From contig JAXIOW010000111.1 in the NCBI GenBank assembly GCA_045403215.1, positions 1 to 41,385 of the forward strand: a DNA stretch of 41,385 nucleotides, written 5' to 3'. Numbering within the stretch: position 1 is the first letter of the stretch; each line of letters begins with the position of its first letter. Positions 34,210-41,318 of this stretch are shown one piece after another. Under the pieces are notes generated by a model. The model was not told where the DNA came from and searched no databases. It saw nothing but the letters and a program-made list of their open reading frames with translations. Made by a program: the position numbers and the translations under genes. This stretch comes from NS-12 sp045403215. GTDB lineage: Bacteria; Nitrospirota; Nitrospiria; Nitrospirales; NS-4.

Positions 34210-34734
34210 TCAGCTCAGTTTGCGTTGCTCAATCTCCGCGACAATGGCGCGTTGAAGTTTCGCGGCGGCGGCCGCCTTATCCTGCTCCATCTTGTGTTTC
34301 GACAACTCGCCGACCTTCTGTATAGACAACTGGCCGACACGCTGGCGATAGGCGTAAAGCGCATGGAGTACGCTGCAAATGGTTCCCTCGTCCTCTCCCG
34401 ATGAGGCCGCCACCTTCTCCACGTGCGCACGAACAGCCGGGCTCGGCTGCGTGGTCTCACCCCCAATCAGCGTGGCCTCGTAGGCAGCAAGCTGAGCTTC
34501 TTTCTCCTGTGTGTCCATGTCGAGCAACGGCTGCAGCGCGGCAAGGTACGTGAACACATCGACGCCGGTCTCGGCAGCTTCATGGCTTAAGTCCAGGTCA
34601 GGCGGCCACAACCCCCATGGTCTTCCGTGCATGTAGATCTGCTTGACTTCATCAGGGTTCAGCTTGGCCTGTTGGGCGAGGAATCCGAAGAAGCCGGATA
34701 CGGTCATCAACTCCCTCAATTCAGTCTCGTTCAT
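34210..34734 (-). CDS. Hypothetical protein, second gene of a low-GC pair
   Basis: The protein has 174 residues and I do not recognise it. It begins MNETELRELMTVSGFFGFLAQ. In the middle is IYMHGRPWGLWPPDLDL. The second half is helical, with an Ala/Lys/Glu-rich C-terminus (KHKMEQDKAAAAAKLQ). No signal, membrane helix or metal motif. ATG 34734 overlaps the previous stop as ATGA; the longer open frame from 34860 would overlap that gene entirely. Base composition is clearly lower in GC than the neighbours, so transfer is possible. Confidence 0.6.
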   Translation of the reverse strand: MNETELRELMTVSGFFGFLAQQAKLNPDEVKQIYMHGRPWGLWPPDLDLSHEAAETGVDVFTYLAALQPLLDMDTQEKEAQLAAYEATLIGGETTQPSPAVRAHVEKVAASSGEDEGTICSVLHALYAYRQRVGQLSIQKVGELSKHKMEQDKAAAAAKLQRAIVAEIEQRKLS

Positions 34735-34988
34735 GGTAGGCCCGCTGTTGCGATTTTCTCTGGAGCCACCGCCATGTAAAGTTGAATCAGGTGCTGCCTC
34801 GCGTTCCGCAACAGCTTGAAGTTCGTCTCCACTCTTGTGGCAAGTTCGATCAGGACCCACCCCTTGCGTTTCTTATAGTGCCCCACGTGATAGACCGGAT
34901 TAATGCAGAAGCACTTGGCGAAGGTCACGAAGCCAGGAGAGTTCGCGACCGCTTGGTTGGGTTCCTGCATCACGCTCTCAATCTCCAT
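34731..34988 (-). CDS. Hypothetical small protein, first gene of a low-GC pair
   Basis: The protein has 85 residues, family not recognised. It starts MEIESVMQEPNQAV and has a central aromatic-rich stretch (FCINPVYHVGHYKKRKGW), then a helical part (ATRVETNFKLLRNARQHL). ATG 34988 has AAAGGG seven bases upstream; GTG 34994 is two codons earlier. It ends in an ATGA overlap with the 174-residue gene. The size order (small, then larger, coupled) is like toxin-antitoxin or phage-type pairs, but nothing in the sequences shows such a function. Confidence 0.6.
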   Translation of the reverse strand: MEIESVMQEPNQAVANSPGFVTFAKCFCINPVYHVGHYKKRKGWVLIELATRVETNFKLLRNARQHLIQLYMAVAPEKIATAGLP

Positions 34989-35111
34989 CAGCACACCCTT
35001 TCAGAAAGACTCAGGCGCAAGAGCGGCGGAGACTGGGGAATCGATCGCGTAAGGAGGGATCAGGAAACGCGAGGGATAGGATAGCCAGCGGAGCTCAACA
35101 CGTCATGCGTC

Positions 35112-35140
35112 ATACTACGCGGGAAAGGTCGGCCTGTCAA
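35112..35140 (-). promoter_or_regulatory. Near-consensus promoter of the low-GC gene pair
   Basis: On the minus strand TTGACA (35135-35140), 17 bases, TAGTAT (35112-35117). Start expected near 35105, giving a leader of about 117 bases before ATG 34988. Confidence 0.6.
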
Positions 35141-35167
35141 TCCGTATTTCTTGAGCCTGTGAGAGTG

Positions 35168-35416
35168 TTACGCTCCCCCTAGCCGGTGGCAGCGGAGGCA
35201 GTCCTGGCGCTTCGGATGCCGCTCCTTGAGCGGCCGCTCCCCACCTTTCACATGACAGGCCAGACAGTCCTTCTCCAGCTTGATGCCGTGGTGGGCTAGA
35301 TCGTTGGGGACCGGCGGGTTATTGTCTCGAGGCCCCGGCAGCAGCATGACGAAGATGATGACGGCCAGGATCAGACCGATGAAGACAAAATCGGATTTCT
35401 GAAGGCGGAACCTCAT
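35168..35416 (-). CDS. Membrane-anchored small diheme c-type cytochrome
   Basis: The protein has 82 residues. One membrane helix at about 10-27 anchors it (FVFIGLILAVIIFVMLL). Two heme c sites follow, CLACH (51-55) and CLRCH (73-77). His42/43 and His67 are possible distal ligands, as in small multiheme NrfH/NapC-like or class III-type folds. The ATG overlaps the stop of the upstream fused oxidoreductase (ATGA), so it is very probably its electron acceptor, passing electrons to the respiratory chain. Confidence 0.8.
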   Translation of the reverse strand: MRFRLQKSDFVFIGLILAVIIFVMLLPGPRDNNPPVPNDLAHHGIKLEKDCLACHVKGGERPLKERHPKRQDCLRCHRLGGA

Positions 35417-38205
35417 TCATAGGCCTCTCGCAACAGCTCGGCGATGTGCCGCACCTCCACCTCGCCGCGCAGTCCATTCTTGAGCTGGATCATGCAGGCC
35501 GGGCACGAGGTCGCCACCACTTGCGCGCCGCTGTCCCGGATCGCCGCGCGCTTGCGCTCGAAGATCTTCTGCGAGGTCGCATAGTCCTTCACGCAGAACG
35601 TCCCCGCTCCGCCGGCGCAGCGGTCGGCGTCCCGCATCTCGACGAACGTCACGCCGGGTAGGCGCTTGATCAGATCGCGCGGCGGCTTGCTCACCCCGGC
35701 CGCGCGCAGGTGGCACGACGAGTGATAGGTGACCGTCTTCGCGCAGGGCTTGGTCGGCGCGGCCTTCAGGCCCTCACCTGCGAGGAACTCCGAGATGTGA
35801 CGAACCTTGCCCGCAACGGCCTCCGCTCGCTTCCGCTCCTCGCCCTGGAACCACTTGGGATAATCTTTCAGGCTCAGCGTGCAGGACGCGCAGCCGGTCA
35901 CGATCGAGTCAAACCGGCTGAGCGACTCGACATTGAACCGGGCGTAGGCCTTCACGCGATCCATGTGGCCGTAGGTTTCGATCGGCGTGCCCGAACATTT
36001 CTGCCGAGGCAGGACCGGCTCGACCCCGTTCTTCCTCAACACGGCGATCACGGCATTCCCCACCCCGTCCTGGAAGTAGTTGGCCGCGCACCCGTGGAAG
36101 TAGGCGACCGGTCCGTGGTGTCCACGCTCTTCCGTCAGCTCGGCGCACCGCTCGCGCAGCAACTTGGAGGCCAGTCTCGGCAGCACCATCTCCGCAGGCA
36201 GCTTCGCCGTCGGGGCAAGGAGCCACAGCAGTGGCGCCAGCGCCCGCTCCATGATCGTGCGCGGCAGCGGCCGATCCCAGAGCCCCTGCGTCTTGCCCAT
36301 GAGCTTGATGAACGGCTCAAAGAGCCAGGGCGTCCCCTGCCAGGCGAAGAGGGCCCCGGCCAACTTGTTGGGATGCTCGGCCCGCCGTTGCATGATGAGG
36401 TCCGACACGTCCACGCCGGCGGGACAAATCGTCCGGCAGGACTTGCAGTTGACGCAGGCCTCCACGACCCGCTTCGAGTTCAAATACTCGTAGCCCGGCG
36501 CCGTGACGATTTCGAACCAGCCGCGCGAGCTCATGTCCTCCGACTGGAAGACGTCGTAGACCGGGCAGACCGAGTTGCACTTTCCACAAGTAGCGCAGGG
36601 TTTGGAGAGCCGCACGTAGTCGATGTGCTCCGTGAAGGGCGTGGTGCTGATCTTGACGCCGGGGTTCAGGACGCTGCGGGGATCGAAGGCCGCCTTGACC
36701 TGCTTGAAGAGCGCGTAGAGCTCCTCGCCGAAGTACTTGGGCACGAACTCCGCGCGCACGCGCCCGTCGCCGTGCTCGCCGCAGATGGATCCGCCGAACC
36801 GCGTGACGACCGTCTGATGGATCTCATGATAGCCCGCGACCATCGCTTCGAAATCGCGCTTGTCGCTGACGTCCAGCAGGGGCACGATGTGGGCGTTGCC
36901 GTTGCCGATGTGGCCGAAGATGGCGACATTCACGTCCTGCCCCTTGAAGAACGCGGAAAGATACGAGACCAGTTCCGTGATCCGGTCGGCCGGCACGACG
37001 ACATCATCCACGTAGTTGATGGGCTTCTTCTTCGCATCGTAGCGGTAGAGCGTCGGGTAGAGGGCGTTACGGGCCTTCCAGAGCTGCTCCTGGTGCTCGT
37101 GCTCGACCGCGATCGTGGGGTCTTGGCAGAGGCGGTACTTCCGGCAGATAGCTTTGACCTGCTCCAGTATCGCGGTGATCGGCAGGAGGCTTCCATCGAA
37201 CTCCGCGAGCAGAGTCGCCGCCGCATCAACCGGCACGCCGTGCGCCGCGCGCCCGATCAGATTGAGCGTGTTGGCGTCCATCACCTCCAGCGCCATCGGG
37301 GTCAGGGGCAGCAGGTCGAAGACCGCCTGGCCGACATCCTCCAGGTACCGGAAATGGATGAGCGCGGTCGCCGTCGCCTTCGGCTTCTCGACGAGTTTGA
37401 GCGTCGCCTCGCTGATAACGCCCAGCGTGCCCTCGCTTCCCACGAAGAGCTTCGGCAGGTCCACGATGCCCTGGTCCAGGCCGTCCACCAGCCCGAACAG
37501 GTTATAGCCGGTGCTGTTCTTGGAGACTTTGGGCTTCTTGCTACGGATGAGGTCGGCGCGCTTTCGCACCAGGACGAGGGTCTCGGCAAGCGACGGATGG
37601 GCGGCCAGCAACGCGTCGGTGGCGGGATCACCGTCAGCCAGCGCCTCGGCGTCCAGCCAGGCGCCAGAGGCGAGATGGATCCGGATGGCGTGGACGTTGT
37701 CCTTGACCGAGCCGTAGCGGAGCGTGTGCGGGCCGGCGGAATTGTTCGCGAGCATGCCGCCGAGCTTGCACATGTCGCGGCTGGAGGGATCGGGCCCGAA
37801 CATGAGCCCGTGCGGCTCGAGCTGCTTGTTGAACTCGTTCAAGTTCAGGCCCGGCTGGACCCGCACCCACCGCTCCTCGGCGTTCAACTCGAGGATGCGT
37901 TTCATCCGTCCGCAGTCGAGGATGATCCCCTCGCCAACCGCCGAGCCGGTGAGGTTCGTGCCCGCGGCCCGCGGGGTGATCGGGACGCCGGCGGACACCG
38001 CATAGGCCACCGTCGCGGCGATGTCGTCCTCGGTCTCGGCCGTCACGACAGCCTTGGGCACGACCTTGTAGATGCTGGCGTCGACCGAGTAGGCCGTGAT
38101 CGTGGGGAAGTCGTCCTTGACCTTGTCGGCGCCGAGCGTCCGCCGGAGGTCGTTGGCGATGGAGCGGGCCTTGTCAGGAAGGATCAGTGCGGGCGCCTCG
38201 CTCAC
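35413..38205 (-). CDS. FAD/Fe-S oxidoreductase, GlcD-GlcF-type fusion (2-hydroxyacid dehydrogenase)
   Basis: The protein has 930 residues. Residues 1 to about 450 are an FAD-binding PCMH/oxidase domain (PRAAGTNLTGSAVGEG, DPSSRDMCKLGGMLANNSAG, CGEHGDGRVRAEF). Two 4Fe-4S sites follow, Cys537/540/543/547 (CATCGKCNSVCP) and Cys584/587/590/594 (CVNCKSCRTICP). Then come two cysteine-rich CCG-type domains, whose motifs read CSG and CAG, not CCG. Fusions of this type oxidise D-lactate, glycolate or 2-hydroxyglutarate; the substrate cannot be read here. The start is GTG 38203-38205, directly beside a palindromic repeat and without a ribosome site, so the true start is uncertain. The cytochrome gene after it is coupled. 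Confidence 0.9.
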   Translation of the reverse strand: MSEAPALILPDKARSIANDLRRTLGADKVKDDFPTITAYSVDASIYKVVPKAVVTAETEDDIAATVAYAVSAGVPITPRAAGTNLTGSAVGEGIILDCGRMKRILELNAEERWVRVQPGLNLNEFNKQLEPHGLMFGPDPSSRDMCKLGGMLANNSAGPHTLRYGSVKDNVHAIRIHLASGAWLDAEALADGDPATDALLAAHPSLAETLVLVRKRADLIRSKKPKVSKNSTGYNLFGLVDGLDQGIVDLPKLFVGSEGTLGVISEATLKLVEKPKATATALIHFRYLEDVGQAVFDLLPLTPMALEVMDANTLNLIGRAAHGVPVDAAATLLAEFDGSLLPITAILEQVKAICRKYRLCQDPTIAVEHEHQEQLWKARNALYPTLYRYDAKKKPINYVDDVVVPADRITELVSYLSAFFKGQDVNVAIFGHIGNGNAHIVPLLDVSDKRDFEAMVAGYHEIHQTVVTRFGGSICGEHGDGRVRAEFVPKYFGEELYALFKQVKAAFDPRSVLNPGVKISTTPFTEHIDYVRLSKPCATCGKCNSVCPVYDVFQSEDMSSRGWFEIVTAPGYEYLNSKRVVEACVNCKSCRTICPAGVDVSDLIMQRRAEHPNKLAGALFAWQGTPWLFEPFIKLMGKTQGLWDRPLPRTIMERALAPLLWLLAPTAKLPAEMVLPRLASKLLRERCAELTEERGHHGPVAYFHGCAANYFQDGVGNAVIAVLRKNGVEPVLPRQKCSGTPIETYGHMDRVKAYARFNVESLSRFDSIVTGCASCTLSLKDYPKWFQGEERKRAEAVAGKVRHISEFLAGEGLKAAPTKPCAKTVTYHSSCHLRAAGVSKPPRDLIKRLPGVTFVEMRDADRCAGGAGTFCVKDYATSQKIFERKRAAIRDSGAQVVATSCPACMIQLKNGLRGEVEVRHIAELLREAYE

Positions 38206-38244
38206 GGGGACAGTCCCATTCCTAAAAGGGGACGGTCCCCTTTT
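38206..38244. repeat. Two GGGGACNGTCCCC-type palindromes between HMGL and oxidoreductase genes
   Basis: A perfect 21-base palindrome (38224-38244; AAAAGGGGAC, one base, complement) and a shorter GGGAC-A-GTCCC (38207-38217). The first encodes the last residues of the HMGL-family protein (KKKGTVPF and stop); the second abuts the GTG of the oxidoreductase. I recall C-termini ending GTVPF in many annotated bacterial proteins, probably from the same repeat. Confidence 0.75.
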
Positions 38245-39619
38245 TCTTGACTTCCAGCGCCAGCTCGACGATCCGCTCCTCGGAGAGGCCCAAGGCGTAG
38301 TAGTGGCGGTAGTGGTGCTCGACGGCTTCGGGGTAGCCCTTCTCGGGCAGCATCTGCTCGCGCAGCGTCTTCACGTGGTCGAGGACCTGCTTGACGAGGT
38401 CCGGGCTGATTTCCACTCCGCGTTCCCGCAGGGTCTTGGTGTGTTTGGCCAGGACGGACTCGACAGCAGCGGCCCCGCTGTGCTTGCCGAACACGAACCG
38501 TTGTTCGCCCCCGACCGTTTCTTCAGCGATGAACTGGTAGATGGCGGGATGGATCGCGATCGCGGCCGTATGGATTCCCGATTCGTGCTTGAAGACGCCC
38601 TCGCCCACGATCGGCTCGTGCGGCTGGAGCGGGATGCCGGAGTACACCTCGACCTTGCGGCGCAGCTCGGTCAAGAGGTCGTAGCGGAAGCCCGGGAGCT
38701 CGACGCCATAGAGCATCTTCAAGATCATGACGACTTCGTGCAGGGGCGTGTTGCCCGCCCGCTCCCCGATGCCGTTGGCCGTCACGCCCATATACAAGGC
38801 TCCGTGGCTGATGGCCCGCACGGTGTTGATCGCCCCCAGGCCGAAGTCGTTGTGAAAGTGCGCCGTCATGGGCACGGGACCGAGCACCTTGACCAACCGT
38901 GGAATGTAATGATCCACCCCTTCGGGTGTGAACACCCCGCAGGTGTCCGAAAAGCACATCCGCGTTCCGCCGGCCCCCACGCAGGCTTTAGCCCAGACCT
39001 CGCCATACGCGACGTCCGACCGCGACGCGTCCTCGGCGGCGAACTCCACGCGCGAGAACCCGCGCTCCCGGGCGTAGCGGATGGCGCCGGTGATCAGGCC
39101 CAGGTTCTGCTCGCGGTAGTAGTCCACCGGCCGGGCCAGCCATTGATCTTCCGGTTGGCCTGCCCGGCGCAGGAGCGTCTTGCCCAACTTGTACTTGAGG
39201 TGCAGGTCGGACAGCGTCGAGAGCACCAGGACGCTCACGTCGTCCGGCTTGGCGCCGACGGCCGTGACGGTGTCCACGACCGCGTCGATGTCCTCCTTGA
39301 GGCTCCGGCACATGGCCAGCACCTCGATGTCCTGACGGATCTCATCCCGCTTCTGCGCCTGCACGATCAGTTGCAAGGCCTTGCGGTCGGATTCGGAGAC
39401 CGCCGGGAAGGCCGGGTCAATGACGTGGACGCCGATGGTCGAAAGCAGCTTGGCCAGAGCCAGCTTCTGCTCGGGTGAGAAGGCCACGCCGGGCATCTGC
39501 TCCCCATCCCGTAGCGTGTCGTCGTAGATGCGGATCTTCGCAGGGTCAGGGAACTTCAGGTGCTTGGTGAAGTGCGTGGGAGGGATCGCCAGTTGATTGA
39601 GGGGTTCTTTCAGGTCCAT
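38222..39619 (-). CDS. HMGL-family acyltransferase/lyase (LeuA / homocitrate / Re-citrate synthase group)
   Basis: The protein has 465 residues. The TIM-barrel signature DDTLRDGEQMPG gives Arg37 and Asp38, and HFHNDFGLGAINT gives the metal-binding His254 and His256. Related motifs are GIGERAGNTPLHEV and KHSGAAAVES near the C-terminus. The family joins acetyl-CoA to an oxo acid or splits HMG-CoA. It lacks the usual LeuA start and the LeuA allosteric domain. By length and the EQMPGVAFS context I think of Re-type citrate synthase, but this is only a candidate. ATG 39619 with GGAG upstream; the C-terminus is repeat-derived. Confidence 0.82.
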   Translation of the reverse strand: MDLKEPLNQLAIPPTHFTKHLKFPDPAKIRIYDDTLRDGEQMPGVAFSPEQKLALAKLLSTIGVHVIDPAFPAVSESDRKALQLIVQAQKRDEIRQDIEVLAMCRSLKEDIDAVVDTVTAVGAKPDDVSVLVLSTLSDLHLKYKLGKTLLRRAGQPEDQWLARPVDYYREQNLGLITGAIRYARERGFSRVEFAAEDASRSDVAYGEVWAKACVGAGGTRMCFSDTCGVFTPEGVDHYIPRLVKVLGPVPMTAHFHNDFGLGAINTVRAISHGALYMGVTANGIGERAGNTPLHEVVMILKMLYGVELPGFRYDLLTELRRKVEVYSGIPLQPHEPIVGEGVFKHESGIHTAAIAIHPAIYQFIAEETVGGEQRFVFGKHSGAAAVESVLAKHTKTLRERGVEISPDLVKQVLDHVKTLREQMLPEKGYPEAVEHHYRHYYALGLSEERIVELALEVKKKGTVPF

Positions 39620-39651
39620 AGGCGCTCCGGTGAGAGGCAACGGCTAGAAGA

Positions 39652-39680
39652 ATTGTAGCTGGTTTCCGCCGCGCGTTCCA
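39652..39680 (-). promoter_or_regulatory. Predicted promoter of the HMGL-family gene
   Basis: On the minus strand TACAAT (39652-39657) is a good -10; 17 bases before it TGGAAC (39675-39680) is a weak -35. Leader of about 26 bases. Confidence 0.4.
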
Positions 39681-39715
39681 CTGTTTCAGGTGCGGCAGAG
39701 TCTCGGGCTGGAGGG

Positions 39716-40447
39716 TTAAGCGGAAGAGGAGTCGGCGTCAGCGTCCTGGTTCTGGAGGATGAGCGGCTCGGCTTCCTTGAGATCCTTGATGTCCCGGAGC
39801 GCCGGCAGGTCCGACAGGTCCTTCAGCCCGAACGCCTGGAGGAACTGTCTCGTCGTCCCGTACATGATGGGACGGCCGGGGGCGTCTTTGCGCCCGACGA
39901 TGCGGACCAGCCGGCGTTCGAGGAGCGTTTGCAGCACGCCTGTGGAATCCACGCCCCGGATCTGCTCGATCTCGGCGCGGACCACCGGCTGCTTGTAGGC
40001 GACGATGGCCAGCGTCTCCATGGCCGAGCGCGACAGCTTGGCGCCCTCCTTGGCCCTTTCCAACCGCTTGATCCACGGCGCGCAGTCCGGCCGCGTGGTG
40101 ATCTGGAATCCCCCGGCGACTTCGACGAGTTGCAGCCCCCGCCCCTCCGCCGCGTAGTCGGCCTGGAGCGCCCGCAGGGCGCTCATCAGTTCCGCACGAG
40201 ACACGCCCTCGACGACTCCAAGCAGGCGGTCCACCGAGAGCGGCTCGCCCGATACGAAGAGGATCGCTTCGAGGATGCCTTTGAGCCCCGAGAGCGGGCT
40301 CTCCGCTTTCTCGCCATAGCCGGCGCCCGGCTCTGCGACCGGTCCCTCATGATGGCCATTGCCTTTGCCAGGACCATGGCCGCCGGCGTGTCCGTGTGAC
40401 CCTTCGTACGCTGCTGCAACCACTTCGGCCACTTCCTCTGTTTTCAT
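39716..40447 (-). CDS. scpB: SMC-Scp complex subunit ScpB
   Basis: A paired winged-helix protein that, with ScpA, bridges the SMC heads in chromosome condensation and segregation. The protein has 243 residues. The core begins at LKGILEAILFVSGEPLSVDRLL, followed by LVEVAGGFQITTRPD, LSRSAMETLAIVAYKQPV, EIEQIRGVDSTGVLQTLLE and GRPIMYGTTRQFLQAFGL. An N-terminal extension of about 50 residues is His/Gly-rich (GSHGHAGGHGPGKGNGHHEG) and not usual for ScpB. The start overlaps the scpA stop (ATGA). Confidence 0.94.
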   Translation of the reverse strand: MKTEEVAEVVAAAYEGSHGHAGGHGPGKGNGHHEGPVAEPGAGYGEKAESPLSGLKGILEAILFVSGEPLSVDRLLGVVEGVSRAELMSALRALQADYAAEGRGLQLVEVAGGFQITTRPDCAPWIKRLERAKEGAKLSRSAMETLAIVAYKQPVVRAEIEQIRGVDSTGVLQTLLERRLVRIVGRKDAPGRPIMYGTTRQFLQAFGLKDLSDLPALRDIKDLKEAEPLILQNQDADADSSSA

Positions 40448-41256
40448 GGGTGTGTCTCCTCAGCGTCTGCACCCTCGACCGCCACCGGCAGGAACGTCCG
40501 TGACAGGAGGATGGGCCCGAAGGCTTCGGCTTGAAAGGCGCGAACCAGCGTGATCCGCATCAACTCCAGCAAGCCCAAGAATGTGACGATCACGACCAGA
40601 CGTCCTTCCTCGGGTGAGAACAAGGCGTCAAACGGCAGGGCAGGCTCGTGCTCCAGTCGCTCCAGGATGTAATTCATGCGGTCCTTGACCGTCAGGTGCT
40701 CGGCCGTCACCTCGATCAGCGTCTTCGCCGGAACCCGCTGCAGCACTCCCTGCAGAGCATCCACCAGGTCGAACAGTGTCAGCTCCAGCAGCGCGCCGTC
40801 CTCCTCCCCTGGCAGGCCCTGACGGCTTGCATCGACAATCGCCGGACGGCCGAAGACCTCCCGCCACTGCTGGCCGCGCTGCACCAACTCGCCAGCCGCC
40901 TCCTTGAACTGCTTGTATTCCAGGAGCCGCCGGACCAGCTCGGCCCGAGGGTCTGCGCCCGTTTCGTCCTCGTCGTCCCCGTCGGCTTCAACCGGCAGCA
41001 GCATCCGGGACTTGATGTGGATCAGTGTGGCCGCCATCACCAGGAACTCGCCGGCGACCACCAGGTTCAGCGACTTCATCATGCTGATGTAGTCGAGGTA
41101 CTGTTTGGTGATCACCGCGATCGGGATGTCGTAGATGTTGATCTCATTCTTCTTGATCAGATGCAGCAGGAGGTCCAGCGGACCCTCGAACTCGTCCAAG
41201 CGGATGCGATAGGAGTCCTCCGCCGCATCAAAACCGGTGTCACGAGCATCCGCCAT
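40444..41256 (-). CDS. scpA: SMC-Scp complex subunit ScpA
   Basis: The kleisin subunit linking SMC heads. The protein has 270 residues. The N-terminal helical domain shows RLDEFEGPLDLLLHLIKKNE, IDIYDIPIAVITKQYLDY-like text and LVMAATLIHIKSRMLLP; the C-terminal winged helix shows VVIVTFLGLLELMR. The acidic middle is typical. The ATG 41254-41256 is nine bases after an extended -10 box and has no ribosome site. It is coupled to scpB by an ATGA overlap. Confidence 0.95.
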   Translation of the reverse strand: MADARDTGFDAAEDSYRIRLDEFEGPLDLLLHLIKKNEINIYDIPIAVITKQYLDYISMMKSLNLVVAGEFLVMAATLIHIKSRMLLPVEADGDDEDETGADPRAELVRRLLEYKQFKEAAGELVQRGQQWREVFGRPAIVDASRQGLPGEEDGALLELTLFDLVDALQGVLQRVPAKTLIEVTAEHLTVKDRMNYILERLEHEPALPFDALFSPEEGRLVVIVTFLGLLELMRITLVRAFQAEAFGPILLSRTFLPVAVEGADAEETHP

Positions 41257-41265
41257 AGACTTCTG

Positions 41266-41293
41266 ACTATACCAGATTTAGGGCAGAAGGCAA
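41266..41293 (-). promoter_or_regulatory. Extended -10 promoter of scpA-scpB
   Basis: On the minus strand TTGCCT (41288-41293), 16 bases, TATAGT (41266-41271) preceded by TGG, so an extended -10. The box ends nine bases before the ATG, giving a leader of about three bases. Confidence 0.55.
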
Positions 41294-41318
41294 GTCTTCC
41301 CTCAAGATATGGTAGGCG

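Noticed and set aside
34210..34988. Calling the low-GC pair a toxin-antitoxin system
   Set aside because: Gene size and coupling fit loosely, but no toxin fold, antitoxin DNA-binding motif or autoregulatory operator is visible.
35710..38250. An 846-codon open frame on the plus strand, with similar long frames at 21392-23545 (+) and 26209-28158 (-)
   Set aside because: They lie antisense to the oxidoreductase, the purH/pilT region and dnaE. Their translations are low-complexity and match no family, and long antisense frames are expected in GC-rich DNA.
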